Below, one piece after another: positions 10,586 to 22,500 of a stretch of 64,000 nucleotides of DNA. Origin of the DNA: Simmondsia chinensis (lineage: Eukaryota > Streptophyta > Magnoliopsida > Caryophyllales > Simmondsiaceae). Numbering within the stretch: position 1 is the stretch's first letter; every line of letters begins with the position of its first letter. The notes beneath the pieces were generated by a model. It was not told where the DNA came from and ran no database searches. It saw nothing but the letters and a program-made list of their open reading frames with translations. The DNA lies in NCBI GenBank assembly GCA_018398585.1, contig JAGTTD010000018.1, forward strand, positions 1,185,501 to 1,249,500. The letters run 5' to 3'. The position numbers and the translations under genes were made by a program.

Positions 10586-13500
10586 CTATAAAACGATTTA
10601 TAAAGAAAAAGAAAACATTGTTACCAATCAATATTTAATAGACAACTATCTAACGCTAGTACCTATTTGGTGTCATTTTGTGTTATTTGGTTACTGAGAA
10701 AGTAAAAACTAAGTTTCAACAATAACTTTCGTTTACTTTTAATTTTCCGTTTTTTAACTTTTTAGAATTCTCGTGTGCATCCGAAGAATGATAAGATAAA
10801 CCAATGAAAACGTCATTTACCTATCACTATCCAATGGACAATCATCGAACTTCAGGATGCGTTTGATAGTATTTTCCAAATTTTAGTTTTTAGGTGTAAA
10901 AAAGAAATAACCTATTTGGTTTTTTTATTTCAAGTTCGTCCTAATTTGAGGGGGGAAAAACATGAAAAGGAAACAAGAAAAAAACAATTTCCAAAATATG
11001 ATTTTTATTTTCTAAAAACCAGATAACTGCAAACAGGAAACAATATCAAAGAAACCCCAAAAAGGTCAAGTTTTAGGAACAACCACCACCCAATGCCTCA
11101 TAGAGGCTCCCATTACGCAAGTTCTGTGGGGTAAGATGCACGCAGCTTTACCCCTATGGGGTGCTACCCTACAAGGATGCTATTTTCGAAGGGGCCCCCA
11201 AAACCATTTCAAGAAGCTAAAAACAAAAATCCAAAGTAACAAAAGAGTCGTTTTTAAAACCAAGTTTTTGCCATGTTGTAAGAAAGCATCACCTTGTAAC
11301 CTTGCAAGCCATGAAGGCTGCCAGAGCTGAGCTTGGCGTCAAACCAATGACCCTTGCGAGTGTTAATAAGAGGCCACATGATTCCCCATGACAACACTGC
11401 TCCTAGTAGCAATGATACGTTTATTATATATGGACATATCATTCCCACCCCTACGTATGTTGCCGAAAAGTCGAAGTAAAACCTGTTTTCGCACCAATAC
11501 AACAAGCGTCAAGCGTTTTTATTTTGTTGTAATGTAAGGAGTTACAACAAACCTAAGAGGGTACCAACACACAAGCACCCGATCCCATTAGAACTCCGAA
11601 GGTAAGCGTGCTTGGGTGAGAGTAGTATTAAGATGGGTGACCTCCAGGGAATTCCTCCTGTTGCACCCCTCAGGTTGGGGGTTCTCGAAAACAGCCTCTC
11701 TTCTGGGTAACACCCTGAAGGGGGAAGGCTACGTACATCCACCTTCCCAGACCCTGCATAGGCGGGAGTCCTGGGGCACTGAAAATGTTGCTGGTAAGGA
11801 GTTACAACAGTATCTTAAATAAGAGTACTCACATCTGTTTATAGGCTTGGAGACCAAAAGTGGGGAAGTTCACAAATCCACAGCCATCTCCACCTGTGAA
11901 GAACCACTGGAAGAATCCCCACAAGAAGCTGAACGAGAAAAATTTTCCTAACGCGCTCACCTGCTTTCTGCATTCACCAGACACAAAAGGGTAAAGAACT
12001 GAACAGTTGAACTGCTCATTTTTTAAATCAATTAGGGTTTTTCATGTTTGTTTTGGGGGGGCCTGATAACTATAAGTAGAATTCGAGCCGACTTGACAAG
12101 TTTAACAAGCTAAATTAGAACAGGGGTGTTCGACTCGTAAACATTTGCAAACATTGTAATAGGGGCTCGATGAGAGCTCATTAAAGAGTTGTTAAAGATT
12201 AGTATTAGCACAAAATGATTTGATAATTGCTCAATAGTAACTCAAATAGCCTGTAATAGCAAGCTCGGCTTGATAGTGCAATGTGCGCACAACTCGGCCC
12301 TATTACGTTAATGATCCAAGTCGAACCGAGTATTGAGCATACTAATATCTTATTGAAACAAGTTTGATAAATGCTTCAAGAGCTTGATAAAGAATCAACT
12401 CAACTACGGAAACAACCTTTCTGCAAGGCAGCACCTCCTAGGGGAAAAGCAGTGTACATCTTACCTCCCCCTCAAAAAACAAAAATCCTGCCTTAGCGGG
12501 AGCCTTTTTGAGGCGTTGGGTTGTTGGTCCAAGAGCTTGATAAAAGGTCAACTCGAACTCGGGCGAAAATTATTCTTTTTGTTTGGGACTCCACAAGTGA
12601 GTCTAGTAAAAATTTTACATGGGAGTTATAAGAGTGAAGAGATCAATTTGGAAGTGTTATGGATTACTCCACCTAAATGTTGATCCATTTTGCTTTCTAG
12701 CCTTCTAGGGTTGGGGGCCCTTCGAACACAGCCTCTTGTCAGGATTCCACCCTGTAGGGGTAAAACTACGTAAATTTCAACCCTCCCCCCACCCACCCTG
12801 CCTCAATGGGAGCCTCTCATGCACTAGGTTGTTCTTGTTGTTCTATGAAACCCCACTTGGGCTTATATATGGATTTCATGTATGCCAACTCCATAGGTCG
12901 GACCTAAAAAGGCCCGATAAAATATAACACTTTTCAAGATAGTTTACATTTCTCATTTGAAAATTTTCTGTTTTAAACAAGCACTCCGAGTTTTTGCAAA
13001 GTGGAAACATGGAGAGTAGCCATGTCAAAGACTCACTTGGCTAAGATGGCACCTCGTGGGGTATGGAAGCTGTTGATGAGGTGGGCAGTAGCAGTACCGC
13101 TTGGGTAGATTAGTTTGAATTTAATTATCATAATCTGCAAGACAACAAGAATTTCCCATTTACTATATGGTACAGAAAATTAATTCTTTTACATCAGTAA
13201 GAAGGATATAACATTTTCTTAAATAGGAATATCAGCTATTGGGCTTCCTATGTAGAACATGATTTATTATATAACGGGCAATGTTCAAAGAGAGATACAA
13301 CTTCTCTAGAGCTTATTTTACTGGCCCAACTGAGGATGATTTCAGACGCATTGGGGTTTCGTGTGACTATATATATTCCTGCCTAGGGTTTGCGAGGTGG
13401 AGTGCAAAATAAGATTACACAGTACTCTTTTCAAAAGATGAAGTCATTGCAACTTCATGGATATAGGCACAATTAATTGAACCACGTAAATCTTGGGTCT

Positions 13501-16500
13501 TCTTTTCCTTTTCCTCGTTAAATTTCTTCATTTTCATCAATTTCATTTCCTAAAAGTGCTCTAACTTGGCACGTTCGAAGCTTAATTACTACACCAACTC
13601 TAACAGCTACAGATGAAAATATAAAGAAGGCGGACATACCTTACGAAGGGGAACAACTGAAAAAAGACCAAGGAAGCTAACAACAAAGAGAAATGCAATC
13701 ATCCAACCCAGTGTAGGATTCTTGATGTTGTTTTGATAGTTGTCTTCTCCCGATTGCTTAGCAATCACTTCACTCATTCCAAATATGTAACTTCCGAAGC
13801 CTCCTGTTTAACCCATCATTTGGACAATAAGCATTAGACGTCGAATCAAAGATGTAAATATTCTAAACCTGTTTGGTTTGACAGAAGCGCTTTTCTACAT
13901 CGTTGACATAAAAGCATATAGAAAGTAATTTTTAAGCAAGTATCTTTCCCTATATGAGAGAAAATGACTTCCTCTAGAAGACAAAAGGAGGTCATTTCTT
14001 CGAACCAGTGCTCTTGGCCCACCCGAAGCCCACACCTTATACTCTTCCCAATTTTGTTGTATGTTTATGTTTTTTAGAAATTAAGAACCATATTTTGAAA
14101 ACGGTTTTCTAGTTTTTGATGTTCCTTTATTTTTGAGCTTTTTCTAAAACTGATAACAAAAAAATCAAAACTAGAAAAAAACCGTTACCAAAATCTGATT
14201 TTTGGTTTTTTAAAATTTTAGAAAAAAAAAGGCTATCATATAGGAACACTAGTCACATGACTTTTAAGGAGGTAGATCAAGTCATGTAAATAGATGATCT
14301 GTAATTACTTCCATGGTGTCGTTGGGCCACGAAAATTACCAATAAAATTGATCTTCAAGAACCTTAACTAGGTCCATATTTACTGGAAAAGTTCGCCGTA
14401 ACATACAATAACAAACCCTGTGCCTCATGAGCTCCCGCCCGAGTAGAGTCCCCGGGGGTGAAGATGTATGCATCCTTACCCCTTTAGTTTGCCACAACAT
14501 AAAGTAAAAAAATTCCACCATGCAACATAAGTAATCTTCAGAGAGTGAACAATTTACACCCCAAGAAAGCAAAGTTAGAGATTAGTTACACATGGAAACA
14601 AGCTCATCCATATTCATGTTACTTGACTGATTCAATCTTATCAAACAAGGAGCCTGCCTATGTTAAGCTTATACGATATAATTATCTCGATACACGAGGC
14701 CCACCCTTCAAAAACAGCCTCCCTTTAGAGTTGCACCCTATAAGGGTAAGGCTGCATCCATCTCACCCTCCTCGTACCCTGCCTTGGCAGGAGCGCTCAT
14801 TCAAGTAGTGGGTTTGTTGTTCTAGTTATTTTTGTTGTATCTCAATATACAGGGCCCCTATCATCGATTTTTATGGTTAATTGTGTTTGTGGCCTCCATT
14901 AGTGCAGAGAAACTATCAAATGAAATTAAACCTTAGCACTAAACTTTCTTTTTTATAGAGATAAAGATTACATTTCGGAGAAAAATAAATCAATTGAGGG
15001 TGGGACAGTTACCACTACACCAAACTCCAAGTGCTTTAAAATATGTCATGGAGCTCTGAAACCCATCATTAACCCGTCCCCGGGTTAGGTCCATGTATAA
15101 GTCCAAGTAGGATTCTAGCCCAACACCAATAGGTCTTAGGTGGAACAACTCCATAGACTTATATATTAAATTTTGTCCTATCACAATTTAATATAGAACA
15201 TTTTAACTATACTCATAGATGAAGTATTTAGCAACTCCGACATCGGAACTAAAAGAGTCCAGACAAAAGAAAAGAAATGTGTAATTTATCAAAAATGACT
15301 GGTGCCGACATCTGCTGATCTTGCTAAACATTACATAAAGTATTGACCAACATGTGACTGACAGCGTATAAAGAATCAAGATCATTAAAGCTTTTCTTTT
15401 TTCCTTAAATTTATCACTCAAATACTCCGAGGTTTGCTTATTTATCACTCAAGTATTCTAACATAAATATATAATGAGAGGAGGTATCCTGAAATCTAAA
15501 TGTATAAATATCCTAGAATACGACAAATTTTGACCATGCGATGTTAATACGGCACGTGATTTCTACAGTACATGAGTCATATTAGTGTTTTGGAAAACAA
15601 TTCGTCTATTATGATAAATATTCATTATATTCGGATAGTGTACCTAAATATTGCTGAAATCATATGTTTCATGCCACCCTTTATTGGAAAAACAAATATC
15701 AGTAGAACTATGCTTCAACGTAGCCTTTTCCAATAAATATTTGTCTTTCGTTGGAGAAAACTTGTTTGATAAAATTTTTACGCCTTAAGATATTTAATTG
15801 ATAAAATTTAAGGACCTTAAGTGTTAAATTTCATCGGACCTTTATGCCCATCCCACAGAGTTGGCACATGAGATTCACATATAAGCCCAAATAGGGTTCG
15901 ATCCTAAAACTAATTGGCATTAAATGGAGTACTACATTAGTCTTATAAATGGATCTCTTCTTTTCCATAACTCCTATGTAGAATTGGCATTTTCACTCAC
16001 ATGTAAAGTTCTTATTCTTAACATTATGTTACTTTATTGTATAAATTAAAATGCTAATATGCCTAATAGATAAGAGATCAACTTAACAATACTTGAGTGA
16101 TAAATTCTTCTCTCTTTCTCAATCAAAGTGAACATACTTAGGCCTCGTTTAGTTGCCGAAGGAATTGAATTCCTACAGAAAGTCACACTTCACAGGACTT
16201 CATTTCCCTTGTCAACTTCCTGGGAAGTAGTATAAAAGTGTTTGGTTGCCTATATGAGAAATAAAACTTCCTGAAAATTTAATTCATATATTTTATTTGG
16301 TTGGCACAACACTTCACATGAAATACAATTAAAATGACAATTATGCCCATATCCATCTTCGAGCATCATTAATAGATGGAGTAATGAGTAAACTTGTTAT
16401 AATCACAAATTAGAAGCGGTAGAATTGCCATATAAATTAAAAGTCATGAAGGAAGGAGAACTTACCTGGGGGGCTATATAAATTATTTCCCCCATTTTAA

Positions 16501-19500
16501 AGCAATTAGAATTTATTTAGCAATTCCAACTTCCTACATCCTACCTACTTTCCGCATACCAAACAAGACCTAAAAACCACACTTCTCATAAATTGAAACT
16601 TTCCTTGTCTACTTCCCGCATACCAAACGAGGCCTTAAACTCGTTCCATACTCCACGGGAGGTTGTTTCTATTTTTCACTTTCACGTGGAACAAAGATGA
16701 TCCAAAAGATTCCGGATGGTGACCGGCACTTAGCTTTCGCGTGGGAACAAAAAGGCACTACCAAAAAGTGATCTTTTATGATATGGCTAACCCTTTCTGG
16801 TCTACCAGCCCCCAATAGCCGAAAAACGTATCTAGCCTACTTTGCGGCACAAATTAATAAAAAATTAATCAAGATTTTGTTTAGACACCTAAGTAATAAC
16901 AAAATAGCAACAGTAGCACACATATAAGTCAAGGGATGTTGTAAACTAACATCGTTATGCTTCTCTCCCCTAATAACTATGTCAGCCACATTTATTTTTA
17001 ACCATCACTTAGTTCTATCTGAGACTATCTTTTCATTAAGGTTTAGATCGGTAAGGTTATGTCTAATCGCCTCCGTTAAGTTTTTCTTTGGCAATGCCTC
17101 TATCTCTTTGTGGTTGTTCCCATTTCTTAAAAGTTTTTGTCTTTCTAACTAAAAGCAATTGTTTTATTTTATAAAATTTTATGAGATCTACACTTGGTTA
17201 GTTGAGGTTGAAGTCAGTCATATAATCTAAGATTATAGCAGAAAATTTTTCACTGTCTATGAAGGAAAATATTTTTCCTTTATTGAGGGAAGTCAATTTT
17301 TCCTTTGAGAAAAAAAAATTTTCATAGTTGTGGTTGTTGCTATGATGTGGACCAAATAATTGAAATAAGATAGAAAAGATTTTCTGTTAAAATAAACGGA
17401 GCCGAAGAATACTTTGATACCATACAATGGAAACTTCTTAATTCACCCATGTCATGTTAGCTTGTATATGATAGAATCGATAGCGAATAGACATTGTCTA
17501 TCACCTCACATAACTTAATGTCATGTACTTAAAATCTTAGGTTATTTATGCAAAAAGTCCACATGTACATTATTCACTGTGTATTCAGTTCTTTTGCTTA
17601 TAATTGTGTTAATTTAACACTACATAATTTATATGGTGCTAATTTAGTATTATAGTACAATAGACATAGTTGTTAATGGCCCAATCAATTTAAATGCAAG
17701 TAACTTAATATAAACTCACTCATTGACCCAACTTAAAACCATTCGTAATCCAACCATCAAAATTTCGTCGTCAATTTAACTTCAAGTTTGTTCTATAACT
17801 AAATCAATACAATATAAATTATACACAAAGTTAAATATCAATAACAAATCCAGTGTTTTAAGGGCTCCCGCGTAGCCAAAGTCTAAAAGGAGTAGGATGT
17901 ATGCAACCTTACCCCTTTAAGATGATACCCTAAAGAGAAGTTATTTTTGACATACAAAGTAAAGTAACAAATGAAGTAAATAATCCTAAAATCTTTTTAG
18001 CATTTATATCAAGACTTGGCTGCAGAAAGAAACAGTGCATCAGAGTACTAATCAACCAAAGGACCCACCATAAGAAGCGGCCGATACATTTCTATTGTGT
18101 CTTCTATTATGTCACTATGATCGCGTTATAACGTAATCATAATAAATAAAATAAAATATTAAGTTAGGTTCAATTAAATATAATTGATTAAAAATTAATG
18201 TTAAAAAAAAATGATTAAAACTTTTCCTGGAAGGCACTCACTATCTGTATATACTATATAATATAATGGAGCAAGTAGCTCATAGACTAGTGGTGTAGTT
18301 CCCAGTCGCCTATGTGAGAGCGTTGGGGTTCGAGCCCCCACTAAAGCACCCCCCTCCCCTGAATTTACCATGATAAAAAAAAAACATACTATATAATACA
18401 ATCATAATGAAAGTAATTTGGATATGATTTTCATGCTTAGGTGTATGCTAGTGGATCACGCATTATAAGGCCCCACAAGCAGCTCCCTAGATCCGAACAA
18501 AATCTGCCCATGATGCTAACCTAAGATTTATTGTTGAATAATATTATTATCAAGATAAAATTGTTAATAATACAGTAAATTTATAAAATTTATGATTATT
18601 ATTTAGTATAAGTTACATGATATATCATAATAATAATATTTCTTACGGTGAAAATAACAATACCCTAATCATATTAGGATTAATACCTTAATCGATACTA
18701 AAAAAATAAGGCAAACATAGATCAAAATAAATTAAAAGGATAATTTATTTTAAAATTTTAACAAAAAGCACATATCAGTGATTCTATTGCTTATCCACGT
18801 AGACTCTTCTTCATTCTACAAATATAAATATATAATATATATGTAAAGAAGTTAATTAAAATGCCAATATGACGTACCTGAACCATTTTATTAACTAATT
18901 GTTACATCAATTTCACTCTTATTTCATCGGAACCACAAGCAATTGAAAAAGAGAAGATGAATCCAATATCTCACAAGGTGGCTAGCATAATCACTACATC
19001 AAATACACTAGCTCAAGGTATATCCCTTCTTGTATATGCATTAAGGCCCGTATGGTATGCGGGAGGTAGATGCAGGAAGTTGCAATTCATGAAAATTGTA
19101 AATTTGGGCTCTTGTTTGGTATGTGGGAAGTAGGCAGAATGCAACAAGTGAAAATTGCTAAGCAATTTTCAATTGCCTGGCACTGCAGGAAGTAACTTAC
19201 CTAGCCCCTGAGGTAAGTTCTATTTCATTAGTAACTTTTAAATTGCATGACAATACTATCCCTTGTGATTTATAAATACGACAATATTACCTTTCTAATT
19301 GTGAATCCCTCTATCAACTTTATCCTTCCTTAATGAAAATTAGAAGATTGGCTATAGGTATAACAGTCATTTTAATTGTATTTCATAAAGTTGTTGTGCC
19401 AACCAAACAGGACACGCGAATTAAATTCCCAAGAAGTTATATTTCCTATATAGGCAACCAAATATTTTTATACTACTTCATGAAAAATTGACAAAGAAAG

Positions 19501-22500
19501 TATATAGGTAACCAAACGAGGCCTAAATATACAATATTTCTCATAAATTTAACGTTTTTGTACAATATTTTATAAATTGTTCTAATCAACGATGACTGCA
19601 GCTGGCAAAAACTGATATCTTCAGTAAAATTATTAAATATTATTTTGAATGATTATCATTCTAATAAGGATTACATTTTTGGGACAACCCACGTGACCAC
19701 TTAATAATTTATTCCTGAAAATATTAAATATAATAAAAATATATAGCTAATTATATATCCAATATTCAAACATAAAATTAAATTATAGAAAGTAATATTT
19801 AATTATGGGTTATTTAAGATAAAGAACTCTATCATTTGCCCACTAAGGCTATATTTGATTCAATTTTTTAACAACTTAAAGCTATAAAAAAGTTCTTTCT
19901 AACTTCAGGGCTTGCGTTTCGTTGGTAGAAAAGATCTTTTTATATATTTTTCATAGTTTAAATAAAAAGATGAAAAAATTATTTTATAACTAAGCAGACA
20001 AAGATACAAAACTTGATCTTTTTCTCAACTTATTTTAGAGAAATGCTTTAAAAATATTATATTAACATTAAATCTTCACTATCATAACCTACTTTTACTT
20101 CTTATCACCACTCCCACCGACCATCACACCTTTTTATGGTCATAGGTTGCTACATTCACCGCTTTCCACTACTATGACCAACTATTAACATGATTCTCTC
20201 TTACTTACTATAATTAGATAATTTATATTATTAAGTCATTTTTGCAATTATAGTAGATAAGTTACTTTTTTAGTTTGTATTGAAATGCTTTATTTTGTAA
20301 AAAAGATCTTTCTACACTGCACAACTAAACATTTCACTGTAAAAAGATACAGATCTTATCAAAATAGATAAGCTGAAAAAAGATAAGTTGAAATAAGCTA
20401 AACCAAACGCGCCCTAAGTTGATTTGGCTCCTTTACTTTTAGTTATCACAATTTAGTATATATACAGTTCACATTATATCAATTTAATGTTATGAAAACA
20501 TTAAAGTTAACATAATGGCATAACTTTTATGAGTCCACTTATATCAACTGCTAGGTGTTCACAAAAACCCAAAATCGAAAAAGCCAAACCAAAACCGAGA
20601 AAACCGCACTTTATACCTTGTACTAAAATACATCAATACTCAAATGGGAGTGGTTGGGATTCAACCTTATGATCTCTTAGTCAACCATGCTCTAATACCA
20701 TGTCAAAGAACCATCTTTCCCAAAAACTTAAGCTACGGATGAGGGTTAAGGATTAGTTTATACTCTAACACTAAAGGCTAGCAGTTAATAGCTACAGCTA
20801 GGGGTGTAAACGAGTCGAGCCGAGTCGAGCATCCCCTTGTTCAAACTCGGTTCGTTAAGATTTATCGAGCTCGAGTTCGAGCCGAGCTCTTATCGAGCTT
20901 TCCAACCCCTTGTTCGAGCTCGGTTCGTTAAGATTTGGTTGTTCTCGAAGCTCAGCTTAGCTCGGCTCATTAAGCTAATCGAACCAATTCGAGCTCCTTA
21001 TCAAGCCGAGCCGAGTTCTTTATCGAATGAAATCGAGCTCATAACAAACATGAGCTTATTATCGAGTCGAGCTCCCTATCGAGCCGAGTTATTCGAGTTA
21101 CTATTGAGCCATTATCAAACTACTTTGGAGTTAATATTAACTGTTAACGAGCTTTTAACGAGTTCTTAACGAGCTTTTATCGAACTGTTCACGAACATTA
21201 ACGAGCTGAGCACCCCTCGTTCGAACTCGGCTCGTTAAGCTTATCAAGCCTGCTCGAACTCGGTTCGATAAGTTATCGAGCCCTAATTATGAACACGAAC
21301 GAACCATAATCGATTTCGAACACGAATAGTTCATTGAACGTTCGGTTCGTTTATACCTCTAGCTACAGCCAAACATATCCTCCGCTTATCGATCATGGCT
21401 AGTATATAATTCAAAAAATTCTTTGGATACCCAAGGGCATTACACGTGGAATATTCTCCATCTTTAGGGGTTTTTTTTTTTTTTTTTTTTGGTTGAAACG
21501 GGGAATAATGGCCATTTTATGTGCAATAACTCAAAGTGGGTACATACAATACATGTGAACTGACCGTTAGGGACATAATCGAGTGGTCGTGATCGCCGGT
21601 TGCCAACAAGGTGACTCGGGATCGAATCCCACAAAGCTCAAAAGTGGTCTCCTCTTTATTGAGAATTTAAGAGGTTTATCGCCTTCCCTCTTCCTATGGC
21701 TTTACCATATTAAATAAATAAAAAAAGTGAACTGTACCGCAGCCACCGCCGCTACTCACGGTTTCATCCCGATTCCACCGCACTCACTCTCCCTCCCTGC
21801 AATACCTTTAACTGACTTGCGTGGGTCACGCGTGCCTATCGGATTCATACAAAAAGAATCTTTTTTTCTTTTTTTTTTATCATCATACCAAAAGAATCTA
21901 GGTAAATAACATATTAACATCCTAAAATTTAGTATAATAATTTTTTAATCCAAAAATTTAATGAAATAATTTATTGATTACTAGTTTTAGTACAATTATT
22001 TTTTAGTCTTGTTTTAAACGTATAACATCAACATTCAAATTCCTATAAAAATCAACATTCCAACTAAAAGTTAACGTGTAAAATTAAAAAAATTTTAAGA
22101 AAAATATTAAATTTAAAAAGACATTTTAAATAATGGTATAAATGTTTTTTTTATCTTTATGACAATTTGTTTTATCGAAAATTGGAGTAAAGGATAATTA
22201 CACTAAAAGCTCTTGACTAATAAATTATTAGCAAAATTTTTAGACTAAAAAATTACAACATCAAACCTTAGTAACTAATATATAATTTTTCCAAGAATCT
22301 ACATATGTAATATCGTAACTTGTCTACCCCCATAATTCCACAAGAAACCAACTATTAAAAGCATTTATAGCATCATTTTTTGTTTATATACTTTTAGATT
22401 TTATAGAAACTAAAAATATTTGAGTTCTTATCTTAAAATTTTTTTTTTTTAAGCTTGAGTAAACATTAAATAGAAAAATTATTTGTAAAATTTAATTTTT

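Larger units (their letters stand above)
11968..13036 (-). other. YSL copy B intron 3 (1069 nt), element-filled
   Basis: Donor GTGAGT after exon 3, acceptor TGCAG. Contains a decayed GAGCTCGA-type hAT MITE (about 12090-12590) split by a SINE at 12402-12539, and a second SINE tail at 12706-12846. Confidence 0.8.

Noticed and set aside
10321..10631. Two further minus-strand frames upstream of the long YSL exon frame
   Set aside because: They are in other frames. The true frame reads open from the acceptor at 10586 without a frameshift.
18290..18345. tRNA gene with GGGGTTCGAGCCCCC
   Set aside because: Good B box but no cloverleaf; target duplication and A-tail show a SINE.
20837..21169. 110-residue open frame
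   Set aside because: It is a translation of repeated GAGCTCGA words inside a hAT MITE; Leu/Glu/Ser-rich low complexity with no family.
20799..21361. CRISPR-like or satellite array from regularly repeated CTCGA words
   Set aside because: Spacing is irregular, there are no unique spacers, and the ends are transposon TIRs with a target duplication; the genome is eukaryotic.
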